A stretch of 64,000 nt of DNA from Penicillium oxalicum. Its lineage: Eukaryota > Ascomycota > Eurotiomycetes > Eurotiales > Aspergillaceae. The stretch covers positions 2,418,001-2,482,000 of the forward strand of contig NC_064650.1 of assembly GCF_001723175.1 (NCBI RefSeq), in the 5' to 3' direction. Positions 23,301 to 33,926 of this stretch are shown one piece after another. A model generated the notes under the pieces. It worked only from the letters and a program-made list of their open reading frames with translations. It was not told the origin of the DNA and did no database searches. Both the position numbers and the translations under genes were made by a program. How positions within the stretch are numbered: the first letter of the stretch is position 1; each line of letters opens with the position of its first letter.

Positions 23301-23809
23301 GTTCTCGGGACCGTACACATTTCGGATATAGGTCATCAATTCGTCTCGAACGTAGGCGAGCGAGTCCAGGTCGATCAGGCCCGTCTGGGCGGCACTATTG
23401 ATGACCTCCAAGCTGGCATGTCGTACAATCTCGGATTGGGGAGGGGACTTGAGGAAGAGGCGGAGGCAGACTGGCCAGCCGGAGGGATCGGAGCGGAGTT
23501 GATTGAGGAAGTCGAAGGCTTGAGATTTGAGGGTGAGATCTGGGTGTGGATTTGAAGCAATCTCAATTGCATTTGCTACCTATAGAGTGCAAGCAGAAAA
23601 AGCAAGAGGGAATCAATCAGTGTGTGGTCTGGACGGGACTGCACTGCCAATCTTGTGTGAGGAGGGGTGCGGGATGCGGTGACGATGCTGAACGGCGGGG
23701 GAAGGGCAGGATTTGGGTTTTTGGAGGGGTTCATCGATGAAGAGTTTTGAGACCGGTCCACGCAGAGCCCCAAAGAGAGCAGCGGACAGGTACTTACTTG
23801 TTCTTCCAT
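20365..23809 (-). CDS. los1: Exportin-T (tRNA nuclear exporter, LOS1/Xpot)
   Basis: Four exons: 23798-23809 (12 nt, only MEEQ), 21005-23579, 20478-20932 and 20365-20391 (27 nt, encoding SFIQRLSA and stop), totalling 1022 residues, the normal size. All splices are canonical and in phase. The product is an all-helical HEAT-repeat protein of the importin-beta superfamily; the N-terminal half is the Crm1/exportin-like domain ([24 protein letters not shown]). Exportin-T binds mature tRNA with Ran-GTP and carries it to the cytoplasm; in fungi it is not essential and is linked to nutrient signalling. The tiny first exon is supported by the GTAAGT donor right after CAA and the CTATAG acceptor before GTAGCAAAT. 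The terminal mini-exon gives the only short in-frame end after the long exon. The antisense frames are shadows. Confidence 0.93.
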
Positions 23810-25474
23810 CTTCAGCCGAGCTCTCTTGTCCCTGGACACGACTGTGGGAGGGAAAGAGAAGAGAGCGACGTTGGACGGGTTCGGTGGATGAAGGCAAAGA
23901 GGTGGGTTGGATCAAAATTGTTTTTTTTCGGTGGAAGAGCGTGCAGTCTATTCAGTCACCGTCTCCATAGAAAATCGGGGGTATCGTAATCGAATTTCGA
24001 GACTCGGGGAAGAGGGTCCGCTCGGTGCTAAGGTTCACGTAGTTCGACTCGACGGGGGGAACGTGGCTCGAGGAGTCGAGGAAAAGAGGAAGTCCAAAAG
24101 AGTGTGTCGAGGTCCAGCCTGACTAGGAATTGTGGTGAGAGCTGAAGATCAGGGCAACGAGAGGGCCAATGCTCGTTTTGTCAAAGGGTTCTTTTTGGAG
24201 CTTAAAAAGTTGGAGTATTTTAGGCTCCCGATAGGGTAATTGGCAGCGTGGACTTGCCGTTCGGTACCCGACCGTCGACATGAGCGTCATACCTGGCCTC
24301 AGGTACCCTCCCTGTACAGTATAGCTTCGCCGTCTTACAGTCTTACAGTCTGCGTCGATGCAGTAAATTTCAGTGTATCCTGATTCCTGACTCACTCCTG
24401 ACTGTCATCCGTGCTATCTGTGACGTTGACAGTCCTCAGATCACTGTGCGGCTTGTAAGGTCTTCTCGCGAACGGTGCATGCGACTGCATGACCATGTAG
24501 CGATAGACGTAAAGTACTTTGAACTTTCCGACTCCCTCGTCTGCGGTACTACTGTACTAGTACTGCAACTAAACGATCTGGGTGATGCTTGATCTTTTTG
24601 AACACTCCTCATCATCAGCCAAGACTCCTCTCGTTATTTGACAGTGAATGAAATCAGTCAAAAACCAAATCCAAACTCTTACTGGCCCCCAAAGCTCTGA
24701 GTATTTATGTTCACAGTGAGCGTCAAAGCGACCTGCGCCACACGGTCGGGGCTAAGGAACATTCACGTAGCTCAGGATCGACACCAGCTTGAAACAGCTG
24801 CCAATAGTTGCCACCACGCCAATCCTTGTGGTTTCTGACACCCTCTTGACCTGGGCCTTGATTGCATAAGAATCATGTATGATAAGCCAAATTTTGGGGG
24901 CGCATGAAAGCTTACTCATCGGGCTGAGCTTCATCCTCAACCCTACCTGTCACCAGTACCTCCCCGTCAATTGTAGTACCTATGCGAGTAGGCTGATCTC
25001 CTCATCATCCAGTCCATTCTGGATAAAATGCTCAGTCTCTTCTCAAGTGGTTCCAGGCAAAGGATGAATGATTTGGCCCAATACAGAAACCTTCTTGTTT
25101 CTAAGCAGGTACTGACAGGATGTCTGCCTCCCCCAGCCATCGAACATGCAATAAATACCCACCAGCTGCTCGAATCAACCCCACAAACAAAAGGTTCATC
25201 CAAGAGAAAATTGGAAGTAGCTTGAAGCAGAGGCAGTCCACTTTGTTATCAACATCCATCTTCTCAAGTTCGCTTTCGACCATGAGAGGAGAAATTTTTC
25301 AACCGGACCTATACACTCTAGATCCGATCGAGAAAGAAAAGGGAAAAAGAAATTACTTCTCTATCCATCACACTGAACCGAGTTTATCATTCTCAGCACA
25401 TGAGTCGTCACTCATTCAAATCGTAGTTTTCGAATCAAGTTGCCCCCTGCCCCCCTTTCAGCTCTCAACAAAAC
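23810..25474. other. Intergenic, exportin-T promoter region
   Basis: About 1.67 kb between the 5' end of exportin-T and the 3' end of the xylulose kinase gene, both on the - strand. Frames here are short, and those running into the kinase are antisense shadows. The palindrome GTACTAGTAC occurs near 24555 in a GTAC-rich patch (ctgtactagtactgc), similar to the GTAC-rich patch at 40.8 kb. Confidence 0.45.
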
Positions 25475-27306
25475 CTAGCCACGCTTTTCAGCCGCCACTT
25501 GCTCCAAAACCCTCTTCTCCATCGCCTCGAATCCTTCCACCGCCTTGCCATACAACTCAAACACCCCCTCTTGATACCCATCTGCAATCTTCTCCACAAA
25601 CTCCTCCTCCTTCCATCGTTGTCCGATGAGATCTTCAAAGGTCTGGCCCTCGGCACGCTCAATGCCCCACACAGCCTTGTAGGCTGCACCCAGTGCGCAC
25701 GCATTGTCGCCAATGTCGAGCTTGAACACACCCTCGACACCGCCGAGAATCTCGCCGGCGATCTTAGCAATGGCCTTGTTCTTGGAGCCGCCGCCGACAA
25801 GATAGACGCGGCGCGGCTGGGCCGGCAGACCGTCTCCGGGACTGTGGGTGAGACCGCGAGAACGGAGACGGAGAGAGAGCATTTGGCTCTCGATGATGGC
25901 ACGAGCTTCGTCGGCCGGGCTGGTCCAGCCGGAGGTGGTCTCGGTGAGATCGCCGCTGGTTGGGTTATAAGTGAAACGCCATTGGCCGGCGCGGAGGTTG
26001 GGGACGATTTCGGGTCGGGGGAAGAAGAGGCCGAGCTTCATGAGGTCGGTGGGGGATTTCTGGCCCATCGGGGAGGTCGAGAGGGCCTTCTCGTCAAAGT
26101 GTGTCCAGGGTTGAGCGGGGTGGGGGTCTTGAAGGTTGTCGTTGATGGCGTCGCGGACGTGTTCGCGCGCAAGTCCGCCGTTCTTGTAGCACAGCATGAA
26201 CATGTAGAGGCCAGCCGTGGTGGGATGGTTGAAGAAGTGGGTGGCCGGATCAGGCTTGTAGCTGGGGGTGGACATGAGGAAGGTGGTGGATGTGCCCAGG
26301 GAGACCATGGCGTCCGAGGGACGCAGGGGGAGAGCGAGGATGGTTGCTGGATTATCGCCCGTGGCCGGGATGACGGTGCAGTCGGCGCTGAAGCCGTAAC
26401 GCTCACGGTAGTATTGATGCACGGAGCCCAGATGCTTGCCCCCGTCTTCGTAGAGGGAGCCGAGCCGGGTCTTCAGTCCCTTGACGTCGAACTTGCCGGA
26501 GCAAAGCTTGAGGATCTTTTCATCGTAGGCGCCCTGCTTGATGTTCCACAGATTCATGCCGCAGACGTCGGAGATGTCAAAGGGCGCGATGTGGCCGAGG
26601 AAAAGCGAAGCAATGAAGGAAGAAACGAGGGAGATTCGCGAAGTTTTCTCGTAAATTTCGGGGTATTTTCGAGTGAATCGCAAGATCTGAGGTCCTGTGA
26701 ATCTCTAATGGAGACCAAGATTATTATTTTTCTCTTGAATTAGCACACAGAGGTCACCCGAATGTACACGGAAACGTCTCCGGTATCCAGACTGGGTGCT
26801 CTTACGTGGTGGGCCTTGCTTCCAGTCGCCTGTGCAAGTTGTTCCGGGCTTCCCAAGACGGCATCAAACTCGTCACACTCCTGCTGCGTGCTGGCGTCCT
26901 GCCAGTTGGGACTATAAGGGTGCGAGAACGCACCGGACAGCTGCTCTTCGAGGCTCTTCTTCGCATCCAGGTGCTGTAGCAATTGCTCCGCATCCGTGCT
27001 CCAGTAGACACTACCATGCTGCTGTCCAGCTCCACTGATACCCTTGATGCGGCTAAAATCCAGTCCTTGCTTGCGCAGACTCTCCAGCACGGTGTCCATG
27101 GCCTGCAACCACAGCGCGACGGGTGCGAACACCTCATGCTCGGCTTCGTTGGTCATGACGCCCTTTTTGATGGAGAAGCCAGTGGAGTCGGCGTCAAAGT
27201 CAAACTTGGCAATGTATTCCACTTTCAGGTCGGAATTGACCGCCAGACCCTTGAGCTGCTGGGTGGACAGGTCAAACCCGATGTAGAGGGGGGATTGTGA
27301 GGCCAT
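25475..27306 (-). CDS. xkiA: D-xylulose kinase (FGGY family)
   Basis: Two exons: 26806-27306 and 25475-26704, separated by a 101-nt intron (GTAAGA...TTAG), 576 residues. The N-terminus has the FGGY-kinase phosphate-binding strand [16 protein letters not shown], and the residues [13 protein letters not shown] match the substrate loop. The C-terminal domain has the ATP-binding block [19 protein letters not shown] and the family ending [16 protein letters not shown]. The enzyme phosphorylates D-xylulose to xylulose 5-phosphate, bringing D-xylose and L-arabinose carbon into the pentose phosphate pathway; the Aspergillus gene is xkiA. The start [11 protein letters not shown] was preferred to an upstream in-frame Met (MSTSRF), because the family usually begins just before this strand. 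CreA-like sites lie upstream. A 414-codon antisense frame overlapping exon 2 is a composition shadow. Confidence 0.95.
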
Positions 27307-27524
27307 GATGCACGGCTGGATCGACGAGACGGCGAATCTGGACGTTGACACTGCTTTCGGAGGAAGAGGATTATACCGATCGAGTCACGAGTGATCACTC
27401 AGGTGTCAGGATACTGGGTATGGCAGATCATCAATCAATTAATTCTGCGGGCAGAGCTTCTCTTTGTGCGCAGCACATACACGTTTCGTTTTGTGTCCTC
27501 GTTCGTCGAGGAGTAAGATGATCG

Positions 27525-27530
27525 GCGGGG
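27525..27530 (+). promoter_or_regulatory. Candidate CreA site upstream of xylulose kinase
   Basis: GCGGGG matches the CreA consensus SYGGRG, 219 nt upstream of the start codon. A second copy occurs 60 nt further out. Carbon-catabolite repression of pentose genes is established in Aspergillus, but the six-base motif is common by chance. Confidence 0.35.
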
Positions 27531-27584
27531 TCTTATAACTCTACTGACAAAAAGCAAACAAAATGGTTCACGTGCAATTGGAAG

Positions 27585-27590
27585 GCGGGG
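27585..27590 (+). promoter_or_regulatory. Second candidate CreA site upstream of xylulose kinase
   Basis: GCGGGG at the beginning of a G-run, same orientation as the copy at 27525. Paired CreA sites are considered more effective than single ones. Motif match only. Confidence 0.35.
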
Positions 27591-28022
27591 GGGACAGATG
27601 TGTCAATGGAGTAAAAATGAGTCAAAGTAGGAGAGCAGATGAGAAAAGAAAAATCCATTCCAATTTAACCAGCTCCCAGCTCGGGAAAAGAAAAAGACAC
27701 AGACACCGCGCAAGGTCGGTGGCCGATAAGACGCAGTGTCGGCAATGATGTAAAAGAGGACCCCGCGTGGAACCCACCCGCGTGGATGGCAATCCGACAA
27801 TTCACTTTATTGGTGTTGGACCCTCTTATTCGACGTCAGTCGGTCAATCGCCTGCACAGAGGTAACTGACAAGAGCAAATCTTCTTGGAACCACACATTT
27901 TGCAGGGTCGACGAGATGGACGTTGGAAATGGGGTTTCTACAGCCCTGGAACATGGATATCAATGCATTCACCAGGGTCAGGGACCCCGGGGGCCTTTTC
28001 AGGCTGGACCGTTCGAGCGACC

Positions 28023-28029
28023 GGCTAAA
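28023..28029 (+). promoter_or_regulatory. Candidate XlnR-type site (GGCTAAA)
   Basis: GGCTAAA is the canonical Aspergillus XlnR binding sequence. It lies about 717 nt upstream of the xylulose kinase start, with no other 5' end between, so if functional it would most likely serve that gene. Distance and chance occurrence keep confidence low. Confidence 0.3.
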
Positions 28030-28489
28030 TTGAAGCGTCTGCTAAATAACTCGGTAGAATCTCAGAAGCCACCGGCCCCACCCATTTAGCTGTAGCCGGA
28101 ACGATGGTGACAATGGAACGCAAGGAGCACGGAAGGGGGAAGAAAAAGACCAGAGTGTTGGGTGTGATCGACGGATGATTGTCTATACGATGGGCGTCAG
28201 CATAAGGGGGAGGGGGGTATTTGTAGAGAATAGGTTTCTCCTTCAATTTGACATGGTCGAGGCCCGTCTACTACAATAGAGAGTTCGCCATGTGAGAGGG
28301 CTCATCTTTACAATCGTACAGAGTCATCATCATCATCAACCACCCCCAAAAAAATTTTTCCCAGGAATAAATGACAACGAGGGGTATCATTGCAGCACCA
28401 ACAGTGTGTCCAATCGGGCAGAATGAGGACTAGCCATTCATCCCGCCTGGGCGTGCCACGATGCTGTCTTATGTCACGCAATCTAAATT

Positions 28490-30030
28490 CTATTGCTCCT
28501 TCCGAGACTCTGCGCCCCCGGAGTGATGGCCGTGATCATGGTCGTGATCATGGCCGTGACCGTCCTCCTCGGGCTCCTTGATGACCGTAGTATCCTGCGA
28601 GACAAACTCCTCGTAGAATGACAGCTCCGGCTGTTCCGTGGGGACGAAGCGAATCTTGACCCGCTTGACGCCGCGCACTTTCTCGCCGACCGTCTGACGA
28701 ACGGCCTCTTCCACAGAGCGCGACTGGGTCAGGGCCCATGCACCGGGCACGGCGAGTTCAATGTCCATAAGGTAGTTCTGGCCCGATTTCATACCCTGGA
28801 CATCCCGGACCACCACCTGATCGCCCCGGGCAAGCTCCTGCAACGCCTTGGTGGCGGCACTGTGGACGGATTTTTTGATGTCGGCGTCCACGGTCGTGTC
28901 GGCCAGTTCCAAAAGTGAGGTCGCGGTGTTGGCCCAACCGGCCTTGATGACCATCAACGAGATCAACAGCCCACCCACCGGGTCCAGCCAGGTGGCATCT
29001 TGGAAGACGTAGCTCCCACCGATGGTGAACAGCGCGACGATACTGGTGAGGGAATCCACACGGTGGTGGACCGCATTGGAGGCGAGGACAGAGGATTTGC
29101 GTTCTTTGGCGATTTTCATGGCTGTGGGGAGTGTCAGTCTCCTTGGTCTTGCCGGTGAGTTTGGAGGAGGGTGAGGCAGGGCAACGAGAATCCAGCTCCA
29201 GGCAGCATTCTTGGCTGTCTGATGCGGACTCGGCAGAGGAGGGGAGACGGACTTGCATGGTATAACCACTCCTTAATCACAATTGAACCCGCGGCCAGCC
29301 AGGCAGCATGGATACTTGGACCGTGTACATCGATGCCGTGACTGTGTGAATGACCATGTCCCAACAGACCCGAGTGTGCCAGCATCTCCGCCAGATCGGG
29401 GTAGAATTGTGCGAGCAACACCTGACTTGCGTTCAAGCCCATAAAAACACCCCCACACAGAAGCAGGCCGCTGACGCCCAGCGCTCCAATGCTCTCCACC
29501 TTGCCATATCCATTCGGGAAGCGTTCACTGGGCGGTTTCAGCGACAGGGCCACGGTACCCAGGGTCAAAAAGTCCGAGACCAAGTCGGCCAGCGCATGGT
29601 AGGCATCGGCAATCAGCGCTTGCGAGTTGAAGACATAACCACCGATGAACTTGCCGATCGCCATGCCCAGGTTGGCGACCAGGCCAATGCGGGTGATGCG
29701 GACGCCCGCATCGTGTTTGTTGGTCGACGTGAGGTAGACATTGTCGTGGTGGTGGTGGTGACCGTGGCCGTGGCCATGGCCACCATGGCCTCGAGTTTGC
29801 GTCATGGGGAGTGGTGTGAACAATGCACGGGATGAGCGGACCGACGCCTGAGACGAGCCGGCGACAAGGGGCGAGGCGATTTTAAATAAAGGAGTGGACG
29901 AGGTGGTCAGGACACGTGGAGAGGCGCCTCCGAGAGAAAGAATCGGCCGACTGGAAGTTCTCCGGGGAGGGCGCGAGGGGAGAGATGGAGGCCTGCACCT
30001 CCAACACCGCAGGGGCTGCGTCAGCAGCAT
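28490..30030 (-). CDS. Mitochondrial cation-diffusion-facilitator metal transporter (MMT1/MMT2 type)
   Basis: Two exons: 29253-30030 and 28490-29121, canonical splice of phase 1, 469 residues. A long Arg/Ser/Pro-rich N-terminus lacking acidic residues looks like a mitochondrial targeting sequence. It is followed by a His-rich run (residues about 80-95, GHGGHGHGHGHHHHHD), then the CDF membrane domain: IGLVANLGMAIGKFIGGYVF, the metal-site segment ALIADAYHALADLVSDFLTL (the usual second-helix H/D pair), FPNGYGKVESIGAL, a His-rich loop (GHGHSHSHGIDVHG) and NAVHHRVDS. A cytosolic-type C-terminal domain and a final His/Asp-rich tail (HGHDHDHDHGHH) close the protein. Yeast Mmt1/Mmt2 export iron from mitochondria; the metal here is inferred from that. 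Divergent from the sirtuin gene. Start at 30030 chosen as the first Met giving the targeting sequence; the frame is open further upstream. Confidence 0.9.
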
Positions 30031-30988
30031 CGCGGCCTGGTTTCGGGTAAGTTTAGTTGGCACGCGAGCACGAGTGGACAAGGTGTTCTCTTGAGGGGCT
30101 GGATGTCCATGACCCTTGGACGCTACTAATTGGCAATCGGCCTGATGGACCGGCAAAATAAGAATAAGAAAGACGCTACACGAGAAATCAACTGTTCCGA
30201 AATTTTGGGGGAAGGGGGGGGCTATATTTAAAATGTGGACGAAGGGACGCCATGCGCCCTCTGCCATTGGCATGTCGATGGTCCGATCATGTCATCCGGC
30301 TCCGTCCGCAAGAGCAGTTTTGCAGAGGCGTCGGTTGATGCTGGATGCGACATTGCAGAGAGCCGAAAGGAATCTTCCATTCATCATGACATGCAACTCG
30401 AGTCTTTCACTCGGCAGAATGAGCAGAGAGGAAGTTGAAAAAGACATCGGGTGCGAAGATTGATCGCATTGACAAGTGTTGCGCCAGAGCCACTCTGTCG
30501 CAACGACATCATCGCTCCCCATTGGAGCCATGGACACTCGGCGCGAGGATCAAGCTCCCACTTGCGACATCGACTGCCGTTCACAGTCGTTCTTCGCAAC
30601 CGTAGAGTGACCAAGGAATGGAATCTTTCTGTAGAACAAAATCCCAGAGCGATGGCATATCGCCCGTTGAGATCAGATCAATCCCTTCTTTTTGATTTTC
30701 GGCCGAACCGTGCCGAGACGCCCATTCTTGAAAAGATAAGCTCCAAGTGACTCTCACTCGGATGAAGCTAGCCAAGACTCACCCCCAGAATCAACTACGC
30801 CATCCGCGCGGAGATCTGGTGAAACCAAGAAATCCTACCGGGCTCCAGGCCGATCTCAGAGCCTCCATCGGATGGTTCGTCATTGCCAAGCTCTGCTTTC
30901 TCCTCCAGCACTTCTGTTTTTTTTGTTGCATGTGAGTCTCTATTTCTCGCACACCTTCTTCTCTGTCCCAGTTGAGGATGCGTCCTCA
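30031..30988. promoter_or_regulatory. Divergent promoter region of metal transporter and sirtuin
   Basis: About 960 nt between the two divergent start codons. No gene recognised. The sirtuin reading frame is open upstream to an ATG at 30872, so part of this interval could be an N-terminal extension of that gene. Confidence 0.5.
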
Positions 30989-32143
30989 ATGACATCGCCG
31001 GCGATCCGAATCCCCTTCACGGGTCCATTGCCTCCCGCTCTGATCATCCCGTCTTCTGCCAGCACGCTCGCGGGTGCTATCGATGCCGTGAGTGCCTTCT
31101 TTACAGCTCCCCCGTCCTTGCACCTCCGGGGCATCGACGTGGGGAGGAACCGACAGACGGTCCTCTTGACGGGCGCCGGCATTTCCGTGGCATCGGGTCT
31201 GTCGGACTATCGTGGGGATCAAGGCACCTACCGTCGGAACAAGGCCTACCGACCGATCTACTTTCACGAATTCACCGCACGGCATGAAGCGCGGCAACGA
31301 TACTGGGCGCGCAGCTTCGTCGGATGGCCAGGTCTCGTGAGCGCAAAGCCCAATTCCACCCACCACGCCGTTCGGGATCTGGGCACCAAGGGATACATCA
31401 GCTCGGTCGTGACGCAGAATGTGGACTCGTTCCATTCGATCGCCCATCCCGAACTGCCGAGCATTGAACTACATGGATACCTGCGATCGGTGGTCTGCGT
31501 CAGCTGTCGCAATCAACTCCCACGGCAAGAGTTCCAGAGCTCGCTGGAGCGGTTAAACCCGGCGTGGGCCGAGTTCCTCGCCCGCATGGTCGATGTCGGA
31601 GCCCTGGATACCAACAATCCGGAAGAACAACGCAAAAAGGGATTCAAACTCAACCCCGACGGTGATGTCGACCTGCCCCAGGCGCCCTACTCGACGTTTC
31701 GGTATCCCTCCTGTCCCACCTGTCTGGAGCGGCCCCCGCGATTGAAAGACGGGACCCGTGCCCGAGTCGAAGTGGAGAGGGACGGCGCCTGGCTGCCCAC
31801 CTCCAATGCGGGCATCCTCAAGCCGGCGGTGATCATGTTTGGCGAGAACATCGATCCCGCGGTCAAGGCCGCGGCGGAGGAGGCCATCGACGATGCAGGT
31901 CGCTTACTGGTGCTGGGCAGCAGTCTGGCAACCTACTCGGCATGGCGGTTGGTGGAACGAGCCTATAAACGGGGCATGCCTATCGGGATCATCAACGTGG
32001 GCGGAGTGCGCAATGAGGCGATGCTCTTTGGCGAATTAGGCTCGGGCCTCATCGGAGATGCGACAGGCCATGTGCGCTGCAGCCATCCCACCCAAGACAT
32101 TCTCCCGACCGTCGTGGCTGGTTTGCCTCGAAATGATCGCTAA
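30989..32143 (+). CDS. NAD+-dependent protein deacylase, sirtuin class II (SIRT4-like)
   Basis: Intronless frame, 384 residues from the ATG at 30989. All sirtuin motifs are present: the NAD-binding LLTGAGISVASGLSDYRG, TQNVDSFH, catalytic His162 in ELHGYL, two zinc pairs (Cys170/Cys173 in CVSC and Cys242/Cys245 in CPTC), LGSSLATYSAW and the nicotinamide/NAD-contacting INVGG. The GAGIS-xxSGLxDYRG pattern with G-x-YR is typical of the SIRT4-like class. SIRT4-type enzymes are mitochondrial deacylases or ADP-ribosylases in animals; in filamentous fungi this class is little studied. The zinc pairs are separated by 68 residues, which is longer than in many sirtuins. An in-frame ATG at 30872 would add 39 residues containing a strongly hydrophobic stretch (PPALLFFLLHVSLYF), so a longer, targeted form is possible. 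Family assignment secure, location open. Confidence 0.9.
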   Translation: MTSPAIRIPFTGPLPPALIIPSSASTLAGAIDAVSAFFTAPPSLHLRGIDVGRNRQTVLLTGAGISVASGLSDYRGDQGTYRRNKAYRPIYFHEFTARHEARQRYWARSFVGWPGLVSAKPNSTHHAVRDLGTKGYISSVVTQNVDSFHSIAHPELPSIELHGYLRSVVCVSCRNQLPRQEFQSSLERLNPAWAEFLARMVDVGALDTNNPEEQRKKGFKLNPDGDVDLPQAPYSTFRYPSCPTCLERPPRLKDGTRARVEVERDGAWLPTSNAGILKPAVIMFGENIDPAVKAAAEEAIDDAGRLLVLGSSLATYSAWRLVERAYKRGMPIGIINVGGVRNEAMLFGELGSGLIGDATGHVRCSHPTQDILPTVVAGLPRNDR

Positions 32144-32661
32144 ACAAGACACGATCTCGACCGGATGACTGGACCTCGATGGTGCCCGTGATGGATCAGT
32201 GAGGCATACATCTACTGGGGGGGGCCTGTATCACCGGGCAGCCAGACAGACATCCATTTGAAGTAGCTCGCTCATAGAAAGTTCTCAACTCTCGGGTCAA
32301 TGAAAGAAAATAATATATATATTCTTCCAAGTCACAATCCAGGCGATTCAAACTACCAAAATCACTCTAGAAAAAAAAAACGAAAACCCCCATTTCTGCC
32401 CCAAGAAAAGCATTCTGCTGACGTTCATGACCGCTGAAGATCCCGAGCCATTTTGTACATAAGCGGAGGGTCGTAACTTAGTTGGCCCACTTCCTGACGC
32501 GCGGGGCTCCTCCTTCCATCAGCATGGAGCGTCTCAGGGATCCTGCAGCACTCCCTTTAAAGTCGGCTCCGACACTGGTCTCTCCAGGTTCCTTTCTCTT
32601 CAATCCAAATTCCGCTCAGCCTTCGGTGGTTCACACGTCCCGACCTTCACCGCGTCGCAAT
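32144..32661. other. Intergenic, sirtuin 3' UTR and PHO85-type kinase promoter
   Basis: No separate gene. The kinase frame stays open upstream to an ATG at 32524, so a longer kinase N-terminus (MERLRDPAAL...) is possible. Confidence 0.5.
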
Positions 32662-33926
32662 ATGGACAAATCTCAGCAACCCAGTTCCTTCCAGCAGTTG
32701 GAAAAGGTATGATCGTCCTGGGACACACAACGCTGCGCTCCGCGAATAGGAACAGGGATGTACTGACGGGCATGTTGGTCGATCAAATAGCTCGGAGAAG
32801 GCACCTATGCCACGGTACGTGGATACACCCCTCCCCCCTCTTTCATGACTTGTCGCTGTCGCTGCGATCGCGACTCGACTTGCACGGCAGGACGGCGGCT
32901 GTTGAAGCGACTTCATTTCCTCGGGCTGAATGTTTCGCGATCGCTCAACCCCGCATTCCGGCCTCCCTCGAACCGTCCATCGCTAATATATGATGACGCT
33001 AGGTCTTCAAAGGCCGCAATCGCCAAACGGGCGAGATGGTCGCGCTCAAGGAGATCCACCTGGACTCGGAAGAAGGCACTCCGTCGACGGCCATCCGCGA
33101 GATTTCCTTGATGAAGGAACTCAAGCATGAGAGCATCGTCTCGCTGTACGATGTCATTCACACCGAAAACAAGCTGATGCTCGTCTTCGAGTTCATGGAC
33201 CGGGATCTGAAGCGGTACATGGACACGCGAGGCGATCGGGGCCAACTGGATCCCGCCACCATCAAGTCGTTTATGCACCAGCTGCTCAAGGGGATCGCTT
33301 TTTGCCACGAGAACCGCGTCTTGCACCGGGATCTGAAGCCTCAGAACCTCCTGATCAACAAAAAAGGACAGCTGAAGCTGGGTGATTTCGGTCTCGCGCG
33401 TGCATTCGGTATCCCGGTCAACACCTTCTCCAACGAAGTCGTCACCCTGTGGTACCGCGCCCCGGACGTCCTCCTTGGCTCGCGCACCTACAATACCAGC
33501 ATTGACATTTGGTCTGCCGGCTGTATCATGGCGGAGATGTATACCGGTCGGCCTCTCTTCCCGGGTACGACCAACGAGGATCAGCTGGTCAAGATCTTCC
33601 GACTCATGGGTACTCCTTCGGAGCGGTCCTGGCCGGGAATCTCTCAACTTCCCGAGTACAAGCCCACCTTCCATGTCTATGCCACCCAGGATCTGGGGGT
33701 ACTTCTCCCCCAGATCGATCCTCTCGGTCTGGACTTGTTGAACCGCATGCTTCAGCTTCGCCCTGAGATGCGTATCAGCGCCGCCGATGCTCTGCAGCAT
33801 CCCTGGTTCCATGACCTGCCCCAGGTCCAGGCTCAGTTGCAGCAACAACAACAACAACAGCAGCAGCAGCAGCAGCAGATGGCGGGTGGATATGGTGGCA
33901 TGGTTCCTCCCCAATCGGCATATTAG
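32662..33926 (+). CDS. phoA: Cyclin-dependent kinase of the PHO85/PHOA family
   Basis: Three exons: 32662-32706, 32791-32814 (24-nt micro-exon) and 33003-33926, all phase 0, 330 residues. The micro-exon encodes exactly the glycine loop LGEGTYAT. Exon 3 has VALKEI (catalytic Lys), the [11 protein letters not shown] cyclin-binding helix (PSTAIRE with adjacent features of PHO85), [13 protein letters not shown] and the activation-segment [15 protein letters not shown], so the kinase is complete. The C-terminus has a run of thirteen glutamines (33840-33878). Pho85-type kinases pair with Pcl cyclins and respond to phosphate and other nutrients; PHOA of Aspergillus nidulans controls development according to phosphate and pH. 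The paralogue split (PHOA/PHOB) cannot be resolved with certainty here. Start at [15 protein letters not shown] chosen because it is the conserved kinase beginning; an upstream in-frame start exists. Confidence 0.93.
33840..33878 (+). repeat. CAA/CAG trinucleotide run encoding polyglutamine
   Basis: Thirteen consecutive glutamine codons, CAA-rich first and CAG-rich after, near the C-terminus of the PHO85-type kinase. Such runs are prone to length change; this one lies outside the kinase domain. Confidence 0.9.

Larger units (their letters stand above)
27307..28489. other. Intergenic, xylulose kinase upstream region
   Basis: About 1.18 kb upstream of the xylulose kinase gene and downstream of the cation transporter gene. 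No coding sequence recognised. It carries CreA-like and XlnR-like motifs listed separately. Confidence 0.5.

Noticed and set aside
25499..26743. 414-codon + strand frame across the xylulose kinase gene
   Set aside because: It lies wholly antisense to a certain kinase gene, crosses its intron and has no recognisable protein pattern.
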